Shown piece after piece: positions 8,541 to 19,444 of a stretch of 64,000 nucleotides of DNA (position 1 is the stretch's first letter; every line of letters starts with the position of its first letter). Where the stretch lies: positions 90,124-154,123 of the forward strand of contig QCGV01000002.1 of assembly GCA_003278145.1 (NCBI GenBank). The letters are read 5' to 3'. The position numbers were made by a program, and so were the translations under genes. This DNA is from OCS116 cluster bacterium AG-390-A19 (lineage in GTDB: Bacteria; Pseudomonadota; Alphaproteobacteria; MED-G09). The notes beneath the pieces are model-generated. The model ran no database searches. It had not been told where the DNA came from and saw only the letters and a list, made by a program, of their open reading frames with translations.

Positions 8541-9926
8541 ATGAGTTTAACTGATGATGTAAAACCAGGGGAAGCAAGATGTCCTGGTCATCCTACTACA
8601 AAGGAATTAATTAAAGGAGATAAAGGTGGTGCTCCAAAAGCATTACTTGAGGAATCTTATGAATTCATTGGTGATGAAGATATCCCTTATGAAAGATATA
8701 CATCACAAGAATTTGCAAAAAAAGAAGATGATCGAATGTGGTCGAGGGTTTGGCAATGGGCATGTCGTGAAGAACATATCCCTGAACCAGGTGATTATTA
8801 TGTATATGATGTAGGTGACAGATCAGCTCTTATAGTAAGAACCCATGATAATGAAGTAAAAGCATATTTTAATTCATGCCTTCATAGAGGCACACAACTT
8901 AAACCATCAAATACAAATGGTGTTTGTAAAGAACTTAAATGCCCATTTCATGGTTGGACATGGTCACTAAAAGGTGAATTAGAGTATTTACCCTGTGACT
9001 GGGATTTTCCTCATGTAAAAAAGGATGAATTCAGTCTACCTGAATTAAAATTAGAAATATGGGGTGGTTTTATTTTCATAAACTTTGATCAAGACGCAAA
9101 ACCATTAAGTGACTACTTGGGTGTTCTTCCTGATCACTTTAAAAATTGGAAATTGGAAGACAGATATATTGAAACACATGTAATAAAAAAACTTCCAGCA
9201 AATTGGAAGGTTTCTGCAGAAGCATTTTTAGAGGCATACCATGTTTTAGAAACACACTCGGAAGGAGTCTATACAGCAGGTGATGCAAATGCAGATTATG
9301 ATATTTTTGGTGATCATATATCAAGATTTGTTCATACCATAGGTTATACAAGCCCTCATATTGAAGAAAATAGACCTTCTCAACAGGAAATATACGATAT
9401 TCTAATGGGCAGAAGGACTGATGAAGGTGCTGGAAAAAAACTACCTGATGGTGTAACCGCTAGAGAAGCTTATGCTGAACATGTTCAAAACAATATGAAA
9501 GAAAAATATAAGCAAGATTTCTCAAATCTTACAGTTACTGAAACAATTGACTCTATTGAGTATTTTGTTTTTCCAAATGCGTTCTTCTTTCCAGGTCTAC
9601 AATTATCTATGGTTTATAGATTTAGACCAAATGGAGTAGATGGAGCGCTTTTCGATTTACTTTTCTTGAGACCAAAACCGATTGATGGTCCATGTCCACC
9701 GCCACCAGATGCATTTGAACTTGAGATTGAAGATAGCTATACTAAATGCCCAGGTACTGAATTCCTTGGTGCTGTATATGACCAAGATACAAACAACCTT
9801 CTTTCACAAACAAAAGGTTTTAAAACAAGTTTAAAAAAAGGCCAATCTCTTGGTAATTATCAAGAAGCAAGAACAAGGCACTTACATCAAACAATAGATA
9901 AATATTTAGAGGAAAAAAATGGCTAG
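8541..9926 (+). CDS. Rieske non-heme iron oxygenase, alpha subunit (third of three)
   Basis: This 461-residue oxygenase has Rieske ligands C113, H115, C134 and H137 (CLHRG, CPFHGW), iron ligands H234 and H239 in EAYHVLETH, a bridging E231 and a C-terminal DQD motif. An N-terminal extension of about 40 residues, with GEARCPGHPTT, precedes the usual start of homology and distinguishes it from the other two. The ATG follows AGGAGA. The downstream SDR overlaps its last 8 bases, so the two are translationally coupled. Oxygenation followed by alcohol dehydrogenation is a reasonable inference. The electron donor is not encoded here. Confidence 0.9.
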   Translation: MSLTDDVKPGEARCPGHPTTKELIKGDKGGAPKALLEESYEFIGDEDIPYERYTSQEFAKKEDDRMWSRVWQWACREEHIPEPGDYYVYDVGDRSALIVRTHDNEVKAYFNSCLHRGTQLKPSNTNGVCKELKCPFHGWTWSLKGELEYLPCDWDFPHVKKDEFSLPELKLEIWGGFIFINFDQDAKPLSDYLGVLPDHFKNWKLEDRYIETHVIKKLPANWKVSAEAFLEAYHVLETHSEGVYTAGDANADYDIFGDHISRFVHTIGYTSPHIEENRPSQQEIYDILMGRRTDEGAGKKLPDGVTAREAYAEHVQNNMKEKYKQDFSNLTVTETIDSIEYFVFPNAFFFPGLQLSMVYRFRPNGVDGALFDLLFLRPKPIDGPCPPPPDAFELEIEDSYTKCPGTEFLGAVYDQDTNNLLSQTKGFKTSLKKGQSLGNYQEARTRHLHQTIDKYLEEKNG

Positions 9927-10686
9927 ATTAAAAAATAAAGTTGCCGTGGTGCTTGGAGCATCATCAATTGAAGGACTGGGTGGGGTAATAGCGAAAACAT
10001 ATGCTAACGAGGGAGCAAATGTGGTTGTTAGTGGAAGGCGTCAAGAACCTCTTGATCAGTTAGCTAAAGATATTAATGGGACAGCCCAAGTTTGTGATAT
10101 TACAAGAGATGGTGATGTAGAAAATCTTTTTAAGGTTGCTAAAGATACCTATGGAAAAGTTGATATAGCGATTAATACAACAGGTATATATGAACCAGGA
10201 CCATTAAATGAATTATCTAGAGATCATTTAAGAAAATATTCAGAAGTTAGCTTTATAGGCCCAGTTATTTTTATAAGAGAGGCAGCTGAAATAATGGAGG
10301 AAGGAGGATCAATTATCTCGACTACTTCCGTAACAGTTGAGTTATCGGCTGTTGGTTTAGCTGGATATGTTGGTACTAAGGCAGGGACTGATAAAGTGAT
10401 CCAAGTAGCAGCAAAAGAATATCAACATAAAAGATTAAAAATTAATTCTTTGTCCCCTGGTTTAGTTGATACACCAATGACAGGTGGATTATTTGAAATG
10501 GAAGGACCGATAAAAGCTATGACTAAAGAGTCACCTTTAGGAAGGTTAGCTGATGTTAATGACGTTGCTAAGGCTGCCCTATGGCTTGCTTCAGATGAGT
10601 GCTTCACTACAGGTGATTTTATAAGAGTTGGCGCGGGTATTCATTTAAATCGCTTACCTACAGCTGAAGAAATGTATGGTCTATAA
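9919..10686 (+). CDS. Short-chain dehydrogenase/reductase
   Basis: This 255-residue classical SDR has the cofactor loop GASSIEGLGG at residues 14-23, the NTTG structural motif, a catalytic Ser in STTSVT and an intact YxxxK (YVGTK), followed by the PGLVDTPM loop. Unlike the SDR at 827, its active site is complete. The start overlaps the end of the third Rieske gene by 8 bases. It most likely oxidises a hydroxylated or diol product made by that oxygenase, using NAD(P). The exact substrate is unknown. Confidence 0.87.
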   Translation: MARLKNKVAVVLGASSIEGLGGVIAKTYANEGANVVVSGRRQEPLDQLAKDINGTAQVCDITRDGDVENLFKVAKDTYGKVDIAINTTGIYEPGPLNELSRDHLRKYSEVSFIGPVIFIREAAEIMEEGGSIISTTSVTVELSAVGLAGYVGTKAGTDKVIQVAAKEYQHKRLKINSLSPGLVDTPMTGGLFEMEGPIKAMTKESPLGRLADVNDVAKAALWLASDECFTTGDFIRVGAGIHLNRLPTAEEMYGL

Positions 10687-10709
10687 TTTATTAAAAATGG
10701 AGAAATAAA

Positions 10710-11486
10710 ATGACAGGAAGATTAGAGGGAAAAGTAGCAATTATTACTGGAGCAGCAATGGGTTTGGGTGCAGCCGATGCTGAGCTTTTTGCTTCAGAAG
10801 GTGCTCAAGTAGTTTTAACAGATATTGCTGAAGATAAAGGACAAGCTCTTGCTGATAAATTAGGTGGTACCTTTTTTAAGCATGATGTTACTGATGAAGA
10901 TCGTTGGATAGAAATTATTAATGAAACAGAGAAAAAATACGGACGCATAGATGTGCTTGTAAATAATGCCGGTATTGTTAAACCTGGTGACCCTGAAAAT
11001 CAAACAACTGAAGAATACAAGCTAACAATGTCTGTGCATATGGATAGTACTTTCTTTGGCTGTAAATATGTTATTCCTGTTATGGCAAAAACAGGTGGTG
11101 GATCGATTGTCAATATGTGCTCAATTGCATCAGTGCAAGGTGAGTCATATGTTGCAGCATATTGCGCAGCTAAGGGAGCAATAGAAGCTTACAGTAGAGC
11201 AGTTGCAGTGCACTGTGGATTAGCAAAAAATGGTGTACGCTGTAACACAATTCATCCTTCTGGAATTGCCACACCAATGGTGGCAAGTGTTCCAGCATTA
11301 ATGGAGGAGAAATTTGGTCCTTCACCAGTTCAAGAGGCACCAGTTGATACAAATAAAGTTGGAGAGCCAATGGATATTGCAAATGCTGCTCTTTACCTTG
11401 CATCAGACGAGTCAAAATTTGTTAATGGAGCACAAATACGTGTTGATAATGCAATGTCTGTTGTATCAGGAAATATGCCTGAGTAA
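10710..11486 (+). CDS. Short-chain dehydrogenase/reductase
   Basis: This 258-residue classical SDR has TGAAMGLG at residues 14-21, NNAG, a catalytic Ser in NMCSIAS and YCAAK as YxxxK, with HPSGIATPM after it. The acidic residue at the end of strand 2 (TDIAED) suggests NAD rather than NADP. The sequence resembles 3-alpha/20-beta-hydroxysteroid and cyclohexanol dehydrogenase-type SDRs, but I cannot name the substrate. It is 23 bases after the previous SDR, preceded by GGAG, and is part of the same operon. Confidence 0.87.
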   Translation: MTGRLEGKVAIITGAAMGLGAADAELFASEGAQVVLTDIAEDKGQALADKLGGTFFKHDVTDEDRWIEIINETEKKYGRIDVLVNNAGIVKPGDPENQTTEEYKLTMSVHMDSTFFGCKYVIPVMAKTGGGSIVNMCSIASVQGESYVAAYCAAKGAIEAYSRAVAVHCGLAKNGVRCNTIHPSGIATPMVASVPALMEEKFGPSPVQEAPVDTNKVGEPMDIANAALYLASDESKFVNGAQIRVDNAMSVVSGNMPE

Positions 11487-11500
11487 TTTTGGAGACACAC

Positions 11501-12208
11501 ATGGAAAAAATTATTAATTATTTTGACGATGAAACACGTCTTGAAGGTATCTTCTTTCCTTGCGAAGGAAATGAAAATGCTCCTGTTGTTTTAGTAGTAC
11601 CTACATACGCCGGAAGAGATCAATTTACTATCGATAAAGCTAAATCTATGAATGCTCTAGGTTATTCAGGATTTGCGGTAGATATGTATGGAGAGGCTAA
11701 AATAGGAGAAACTCCAGAAGAGAATATGGAATTAATGAATAATGTTCTTTCCGATAGGCCTATGCTTCAAAAAAGAATGCAATTAGCTATAGATGCTGCA
11801 AAAAAAGAGGCTGGAGTAGATAATTCAAAAATAGCAAGTATTGGTTTTTGTTTTGGTGGATTATGTGTTTTAGATACTGCTAGGACAGGACTCGATATAG
11901 CTGGAGTTGTTTCTTTTCATGGAATCTTTAATAAACCAGGTAATACCGATGGTAATAAAATAAAAGCCAAAGTTCTAGTTCTTCATGGAAATGATGATCC
12001 AATGGTACCTCATTCTGATGTTAATGGTCTAGCAAATGAACTAACTGAAGCTGAAGCTGATTGGCAGATACATGCTTATGGATCAACATCTCATGCTTTT
12101 ACTAACAAGGAAGCAAATTCTCCTGAAATGGGAATGGCTTATAATCCTGACGCAGATAGACGTTCATGGAAATCAATGACAGACTTTTTAAAAGAAGTTA
12201 TTGGCTAA
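11501..12208 (+). CDS. Dienelactone hydrolase family protein
   Basis: This 235-residue alpha/beta hydrolase has the dienelactone-hydrolase layout. The nucleophile elbow GFCFGG carries Cys rather than Ser, the Asp is in HGNDDPMVP, and the His is in the SHAFTN segment near the C-terminus. I start at the ATG at 11501 with GGAG upstream, not the TTG of the track. Classical members open dienelactone in aromatic ring-cleavage pathways. Broader members hydrolyse other esters and lactones. Its place after the Rieske and SDR genes supports a downstream ring-opening or hydrolytic step. Confidence 0.83.
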   Translation: MEKIINYFDDETRLEGIFFPCEGNENAPVVLVVPTYAGRDQFTIDKAKSMNALGYSGFAVDMYGEAKIGETPEENMELMNNVLSDRPMLQKRMQLAIDAAKKEAGVDNSKIASIGFCFGGLCVLDTARTGLDIAGVVSFHGIFNKPGNTDGNKIKAKVLVLHGNDDPMVPHSDVNGLANELTEAEADWQIHAYGSTSHAFTNKEANSPEMGMAYNPDADRRSWKSMTDFLKEVIG

Positions 12209-12236
12209 ATTGAGTTGAAGATATATACAATAAAAT

Positions 12237-12956
12237 ATGAGTGATAATAAACAGCTTTCCGTTCATGCATTTGTTGTACCAGTAACACCATTTCAGCAGA
12301 ACTGTTCTATCATATGGTGTACTGAAACAATGAAAGGCGCCGTTATTGATCCTGGTGGTGATATTCAGTCAATTCTAGATGCAATAAAAAAATATAATAT
12401 CTCAATTGAAAAAATACTTATCACGCATGCTCATTTAGATCATGCAGGAGCTACAGCTGAACTATCAAGAATTCTTAATGTCCATATTGAAGGTCCGCAT
12501 AAAGATGATATGTTTTTAATAGAAAGTCTTGAGGAGCAAGGAAAAAAATATAATTTTTCACCTGCAGAATCATTTAAAACTTCAAGATTTTTAGAAGGCG
12601 GAGATGAAGTAAAAATTGGCAATCAAATCTTTGGTGTTAGACATTGTCCAGGTCATACACCTGGTCATGTAATCTTTTTTCACGAAGAAACAAAATTAGC
12701 CGCTGTTGGTGATGTTTTATTTCAGGGTTCTATTGGTAGGTCAGATCTTCCGAGAGGAAATCATCAACAATTAGTCGATTCTATCGTGAACGAGTTATGG
12801 CCACTTGGTGATGAAATGAGATTTATTCCAGGCCACGGACCAATGTCTACTTTTGGTAATGAAAGATTAACAAATCCCTATGTTTCTGATTTTGCTTTGG
12901 GGATTGATCGAGAAGTAAATGAAGCTCTAAAAAAACAAGAAGAAAAAAGGGAGTAA
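12237..12956 (+). CDS. MBL-fold hydrolase, glyoxalase II-like (YcbL type)
   Basis: This 239-residue metallo-beta-lactamase-fold protein resembles the short glyoxalase II-like group. It has THAHLDHAG, CPGHTPGHV, VGDVLFQGSIGRSDLPRG and a C-terminal PGHGPMSTFGNER. The GRxD motif and short C-terminus fit YcbL-type thioester hydrolases rather than full GloB. It may split a glutathione or CoA thioester. It lies 28 bases after the dienelactone-hydrolase gene and its stop is 3 bases before a TTG-started transporter, so it belongs to the same run. Confidence 0.82.
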   Translation: MSDNKQLSVHAFVVPVTPFQQNCSIIWCTETMKGAVIDPGGDIQSILDAIKKYNISIEKILITHAHLDHAGATAELSRILNVHIEGPHKDDMFLIESLEEQGKKYNFSPAESFKTSRFLEGGDEVKIGNQIFGVRHCPGHTPGHVIFFHEETKLAAVGDVLFQGSIGRSDLPRGNHQQLVDSIVNELWPLGDEMRFIPGHGPMSTFGNERLTNPYVSDFALGIDREVNEALKKQEEKRE

Positions 12957-12959
12957 TTT

Positions 12960-14207
12960 TTGAATCTCTCCGACAGCCGTTTTCATAGGCGAGCTGGCCT
13001 TTCAGGATTATATTTTATACAAGGAATGCCTCAGGGCTTAATATATTTTGCCTTATTAGACTGGTTAGCATCAGTTGGTTTTAGTATTAGTGATATTGCA
13101 GTAGTAATGTCGCTAGCTTCTCTTCCTTGGACTTTTAAAATTTTAATTGGTCCATTTGTAGATACAATAAAGTTATCAAAAATGGGGAAAAGGAAGCCGT
13201 GGATATTTTTTTCATTACTATCTTCTAGTCTAATTTTTATTATTTCTTCAAATTACATTTCCACTGAACTATCACCCCTAGCGATTGGGCTAAATCTATT
13301 TGCTGTTATCCTATTTACTTCAATTTTAGATGTTGCAACGGATGGTTTAGCTATCGATACCTTAAACCAAGATGAAAGAGGTATAAGTAATGGATTAATG
13401 TGGGCTAGTAGAACTGTTGGTGTAAGCTCCGCTGCAGTTTTCGCTTCATTTACAATTAATGAAATAGGTTTAAAAGAGACATTTTTATTTTTTGGTTTTT
13501 TAAATTTTTTCTTTTCTTTACTTTCGCTCATAATGAAAGAAAACAAAGATGATCAACTTTTATCACTCAAGCTTACAGAAAAAATAGAATTCTCTTATTA
13601 TAAAGAGACTTTTTTAAACTTATACAACAAGTCTAAAATGCCAATTTTTATTTTACTTATGGGTTTTTGCTTGCTCTCAAATATTGCATTTGGAATGCAT
13701 TATGTAAGTATTTCAAATTTATTTATAACCTCTAATAATTGGGATAATTCTAATTTAACCGAAATACGTTCAATTGGCTTATATGCGGGAGCTGGAGCAG
13801 CTATAATTGGTGGTTATTTATCAGATAAGTTTAATCCATATAGAATTATTGTAGTTTCCCAAGTAATGATTGCCTTGGTCTTTTTGCTAATAGCAATATT
13901 TGAAAATAATATTTCAAATTTTTATATTGGTTCTTTATTCATAATTATAATTTCTGTACTTGGATCTTGTCTTATGTCAGCTAGTCTATCGCTATGCATG
14001 AGTCTCTCTATGACTGCAGTTGCGGCTTCACAATTTGCACTTTTAATGAGTATCAGACATTTCTCAAGAATAATCGGAGAATGGAGTGCTGGATTACTAG
14101 ATTATAACGATGTCTCTTTAAGTAATTTATATTTTATTATGTTTTTGGTTTCATTTTTACCAATTATCATTATTTACAGAATGAAAAACTTCACCCACAA
14201 AACGTAA
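12960..14207 (+). CDS. MFS transporter, AmpG/PAT-like
   Basis: This 415-residue membrane protein has about 12 hydrophobic segments. The N-terminal YFIQGMPQGLIYFALLDWLA and SLPWTFKILIGPFVDT, followed by GKRKPWI, match AmpG-like members of the peptide-acetyl-CoA-drug transporter group. The start is TTG, supported by AGGGAG seven bases upstream and tight coupling to the preceding gene. AmpG carries muropeptides, but similar proteins in catabolic clusters transport other solutes. Here the context favours uptake of the compound degraded by this island. Confidence 0.8.
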   Translation: MNLSDSRFHRRAGLSGLYFIQGMPQGLIYFALLDWLASVGFSISDIAVVMSLASLPWTFKILIGPFVDTIKLSKMGKRKPWIFFSLLSSSLIFIISSNYISTELSPLAIGLNLFAVILFTSILDVATDGLAIDTLNQDERGISNGLMWASRTVGVSSAAVFASFTINEIGLKETFLFFGFLNFFFSLLSLIMKENKDDQLLSLKLTEKIEFSYYKETFLNLYNKSKMPIFILLMGFCLLSNIAFGMHYVSISNLFITSNNWDNSNLTEIRSIGLYAGAGAAIIGGYLSDKFNPYRIIVVSQVMIALVFLLIAIFENNISNFYIGSLFIIIISVLGSCLMSASLSLCMSLSMTAVAASQFALLMSIRHFSRIIGEWSAGLLDYNDVSLSNLYFIMFLVSFLPIIIIYRMKNFTHKT

Positions 14208-14230
14208 ATTATTTTTTAGATATTATAAAC

Positions 14231-14258
14231 TTGACACCTTCTCACTCAACGTTATATT
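14231..14258 (+). promoter_or_regulatory. Sigma-70-type promoter of the rplU-rpmA operon
   Basis: A perfect TTGACA is followed by a 16-base spacer and TATATT, in the 101-bp gap between the catabolic island and rplU. Position and quality fit a strong housekeeping promoter with a leader of about 45 bases. Confidence 0.6.
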
Positions 14259-14308
14259 TGCGCTCCTAAAGAGTTTTTTAATTCTTTTTATACAAATGGA
14301 TATTTATT

Positions 14309-14770
14309 ATGTATGCAGTAATTCGAAGTGGTGGAAAACAGTATAAAGTCTCAAAAGATGACGTTATATCAGTTGAAAAGCTAACTGCTGAAGCAGGGGA
14401 TAAAATTAGCCTTGATGAAGTATTAATGATTAGCGAAAAAGATAACCTTATTATCGGTGATCCAATTATTAAAGGTGCTACAGTTAATGCTGAGGTCGTT
14501 GAACAAACAAGAGCTAAGAAAATAATCGTTTTTAAAAAGAAAAGAAGACATAATTATAGAAGAAAAAACGGACATCAACAGAATTTGACCACTTTAAAAA
14601 TTGTTGATATTAAAGCTACTGCTACAAAAAAAGCAGCAGCCAAAAAAGTAGAAGCGCCTAAGGAAGAAAAGCCGAAAAAAAGTGCATCTGCTAAGAAAAC
14701 AACTGCAAAAAAGACGGTAAAAACCGCTACAAAAACAAAGTCTGTTAAAAAAGAAAAGGCTAAGGAGTAA
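14309..14770 (+). CDS. rplU: Ribosomal protein L21 with a long Lys/Ala-rich tail
   Basis: Residues 1 to about 103 are a canonical L21: [14 protein letters not shown] at the start, [16 protein letters not shown] in the middle and the basic [21 protein letters not shown] loop. The family usually ends near residue 103. Here about 50 more residues of Lys, Ala, Thr and Glu follow ([20 protein letters not shown] and similar), resembling histone H1-like tails. The tail is probably disordered and may bind RNA. rpmA follows after 3 bases. The core call is certain; the tail's role is unknown. Confidence 0.97.
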   Translation: MYAVIRSGGKQYKVSKDDVISVEKLTAEAGDKISLDEVLMISEKDNLIIGDPIIKGATVNAEVVEQTRAKKIIVFKKKRRHNYRRKNGHQQNLTTLKIVDIKATATKKAAAKKVEAPKEEKPKKSASAKKTTAKKTVKTATKTKSVKKEKAKE

Positions 14771-14773
14771 GTT

Positions 14774-15043
14774 ATGGCACATAAGAAAGCAGGTGGATCA
14801 TCTAGAAATGGAAGAGATTCCGCAGGAAGAAGATTAGGTGTTAAAAAATTCGGTGGTGAAAACGTTATTCCTGGTAATATTATAGTTAGACAAAGAGGAA
14901 CTAAGTGGCAACCTGGACGAAATGTTGGTCTAGGAAAAGATCACACAATTTTTTCTCTTATTGAGGGTACAGTTAGCTTTAAAAAGTTAAGAAATGGAGG
15001 TCCGGTAATCTCTGTCGACCCAATTGCTGAGAAAGCTAACTAA
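14774..15043 (+). CDS. rpmA: Ribosomal protein L27
   Basis: This 89-residue protein begins [20 protein letters not shown], the conserved N-terminus of L27 that reaches the peptidyl-transferase centre. It also contains [13 protein letters not shown] and the GKDHTIFSL segment. There is no Firmicutes-type N-terminal extension. It follows rplU by 3 bases, the standard order, and precedes obgE by 62 bases. Confidence 0.98.
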   Translation: MAHKKAGGSSRNGRDSAGRRLGVKKFGGENVIPGNIIVRQRGTKWQPGRNVGLGKDHTIFSLIEGTVSFKKLRNGGPVISVDPIAEKAN

Positions 15044-15102
15044 ATTTAAAACTGCCTAATTTATAGTTCTAAAATTTTTAAAATCTGTTACTTATGAGAT
15101 AG

Positions 15103-17237
<2,135 letters not shown>

Positions 17238-18503
17238 ATGTCTAAAGAATTAGAAAAAGAATTAATTTTAATGGGAAAAAATGCAAGAAAAGCGTCTCAA
17301 ATCCTAACACTGGCAAATTCTGATCTTAAAAATAGCGCCTTAGAAGCTATGGCGGTTGATATTGAAAAAAATAAAGAAAATATTCTTGAAGCAAATATTA
17401 AAGATGTTGAAAAAGCGAAAGCAAATAATATATCAAAATCATTTTTAGATAGGTTAATCTTAAATGATGAAAGGATTAAATCCATATCTGATGGTCTAAG
17501 AGAAATTATAAAGATTGAAGATCCTGTTGGTCAAACTATGTCTAAATGGGATAGACCTAATGGTTTAAATATTGAAAGAGTAAGAACTCCTCTTGGTGTT
17601 ATTGGTGTGATTTACGAAAGCAGACCAAATGTAACAGCTGACGCAGGAGCTTTATGTTTAAAAGCAGGTAATGCAGTTATACTAAGGGGTGGATCAGAAA
17701 GTTATTACTCTTCAAACGCTATCTATAATTCTTTAAAAAATGGTCTAATCAAAGCTGGTCTGCCTGAGCACTCAATTCAAATTATACCTACCACAGATAG
17801 AAATGCCGTTGGATATCTTTTATCAGGATTAAACGACTCTATTGATGTGGTGGTACCTAGAGGCGGAAAAAGCTTAGTTGAAAGAGTTCAAAATGAAGCA
17901 AAAGTACCTGTATTTGGGCATCTAGAAGGTATTTGTCATGTATATATTGATAAAGATGCTGATGTTAAAAAAGCTATTGAAGTAACAGTAAATGCAAAAA
18001 TGAGAAGAACAGGTATTTGTGGTGCCGCCGAGACGTTATTAATAGATAAAGAAAACGCTGATATTTTCTTGCCTAAATTAGCTGAGGCTCTAGAGGGTTT
18101 GGACTGTGAATTAAGAGGATGTAATAATTCGTTGAAAATAATTAAAGATATGATTCCTGCTGAAGAAAATGATTGGAGCACTGAATATTTAGATGCAATA
18201 ATTAGCATAAAAATTGTTGATGGAATAAGAGGCGCAATTGATCACATAAATAGCTATTCAACTAGTCACACTGACTCCATTATTACAGAGAATATTAAAA
18301 CTGCAGATATTTTTTTAAAAGAAATTGATAGCGCTATTGTTATGCATAATGCCTCGACTCAATTTGCAGATGGTGGAGAATTTGGTATGGGTGCAGAAAT
18401 AGGAATAGCAACTGGCAGATTTCATGCAAGAGGTCCTGTTGGAGTTGAACAATTAACCAGTTTTAAATATGTTGTTAGAGGATCAGGACAAGTAAGGCCC
18501 TAA
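17238..18503 (+). CDS. proA: Glutamate-5-semialdehyde dehydrogenase (gamma-glutamyl phosphate reductase)
   Basis: This 421-residue aldehyde-dehydrogenase-fold enzyme is the second step of proline synthesis. Visible features are [29 protein letters not shown], the [12 protein letters not shown] segment and the catalytic Cys in [14 protein letters not shown]. The C-terminus has the family motif [20 protein letters not shown]. Its stop overlaps the nadD start by one base (TAATG). Confidence 0.97.
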   Translation: MSKELEKELILMGKNARKASQILTLANSDLKNSALEAMAVDIEKNKENILEANIKDVEKAKANNISKSFLDRLILNDERIKSISDGLREIIKIEDPVGQTMSKWDRPNGLNIERVRTPLGVIGVIYESRPNVTADAGALCLKAGNAVILRGGSESYYSSNAIYNSLKNGLIKAGLPEHSIQIIPTTDRNAVGYLLSGLNDSIDVVVPRGGKSLVERVQNEAKVPVFGHLEGICHVYIDKDADVKKAIEVTVNAKMRRTGICGAAETLLIDKENADIFLPKLAEALEGLDCELRGCNNSLKIIKDMIPAEENDWSTEYLDAIISIKIVDGIRGAIDHINSYSTSHTDSIITENIKTADIFLKEIDSAIVMHNASTQFADGGEFGMGAEIGIATGRFHARGPVGVEQLTSFKYVVRGSGQVRP

Positions 18504-19102
18504 TGGAAGAAATCCTTAAAAAAGAAATATCACTTGGGGAAAGTTCTAGGATTGGCTTATTTGGAGGCTCCTTTAATCCTGCACATGAATGGCACTTTCA
18601 GGTAGCAAAACATGCTTGTGAAATTTTAAAATTAGATAAAATAATTTGGCTAGTATCCCCTCATAATCCACTCAAGGATAAAAAAACTTTGTTTTCGCTA
18701 GAAGATAGATTAGAAAGTGCAAAAAAAATTGGAAGGTCGCCAAATTTCATAATTACAGATGTTGAAAAAAAATTAAAAACACAATACTCAATAGATACTA
18801 TTTCAGTTTTTCAAAAAACTTTCTTATCAAAAAAATTTGTTTGGATTATGGGATCAGATAATGCAGCTCAGATAAAACAATGGAAAGATTGGAAATTAAT
18901 TTTGGAGAAAATAGCTATTGCTATTTATCCTAGAGCTACTCATCCATTGGATGAAGTAGAAAAAATATTAGTAAAATACTCTAATAAAATTAATGAGGGA
19001 AATGCTGAAGATCTAATTAAGCTTGAAACTCCATGTTTTACCTTTATTAATGGGCCAATGAATGATATTTCCTCATCAGAGATTAGGAGAAAAAATAGTT
19101 GA
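18503..19102 (+). CDS. nadD: Nicotinate-nucleotide adenylyltransferase
   Basis: This 199-residue nucleotidyltransferase makes nicotinate adenine dinucleotide in NAD synthesis. It has GLFGGSFNPAHEWHF at the N-terminus, PHNPLK, WIMGSDNAAQIKQW and the terminal SSSEIRR motif. The usual HxGH reads HEWH here, with Trp in place of Gly. It sits between proA and rsfS in the standard order, and its stop overlaps the rsfS TTG start. Confidence 0.93.
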   Translation: MEEILKKEISLGESSRIGLFGGSFNPAHEWHFQVAKHACEILKLDKIIWLVSPHNPLKDKKTLFSLEDRLESAKKIGRSPNFIITDVEKKLKTQYSIDTISVFQKTFLSKKFVWIMGSDNAAQIKQWKDWKLILEKIAIAIYPRATHPLDEVEKILVKYSNKINEGNAEDLIKLETPCFTFINGPMNDISSSEIRRKNS

Positions 19103-19443
19103 GTAAAAAATTAATCAATCAGATATTATCTAATTTAGATGATAATAAAGCTCTTGATATTAATTCACTCTCATTAAAGGGTAAATCCGATATTGCTGAT
19201 TATCTAATAATTGCCACTGGTACATCTAGTAGGCATGTTTCATCCTTAGCTGAAAAAACAGTTGATGATCTAAAAAAGAATAATATTAAAAATGTAAATA
19301 CCGAAGGTTTAGATAAAGGTGACTGGGTCTTAATTGACGGCGGAGATATAATAATCCACTTATTTAGAGAAGAAGTTAGAGAATTTTATGATATTGAAAA
19401 ACTATGGTCATCGTCCATAAAACTTAATTCTTCTAAAATATAA
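19099..19443 (+). CDS. rsfS: Ribosome silencing factor RsfS
   Basis: This 114-residue RsfS/Iojap protein binds L14 and keeps the 50S subunit apart from 30S under poor nutrition. It shows the core pattern SDIADYLIIATGTSSRHVSSLAEK, NTEGLDKGDWVLIDGGDIIIHLF and EVREFYDIEKLW. The start is TTG, overlapping the nadD stop by 4 bases, with AGGAG upstream. rlmH follows after 1 base. Confidence 0.96.
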   Translation: MSKKLINQILSNLDDNKALDINSLSLKGKSDIADYLIIATGTSSRHVSSLAEKTVDDLKKNNIKNVNTEGLDKGDWVLIDGGDIIIHLFREEVREFYDIEKLWSSSIKLNSSKI

Positions 19444-19444
19444 A

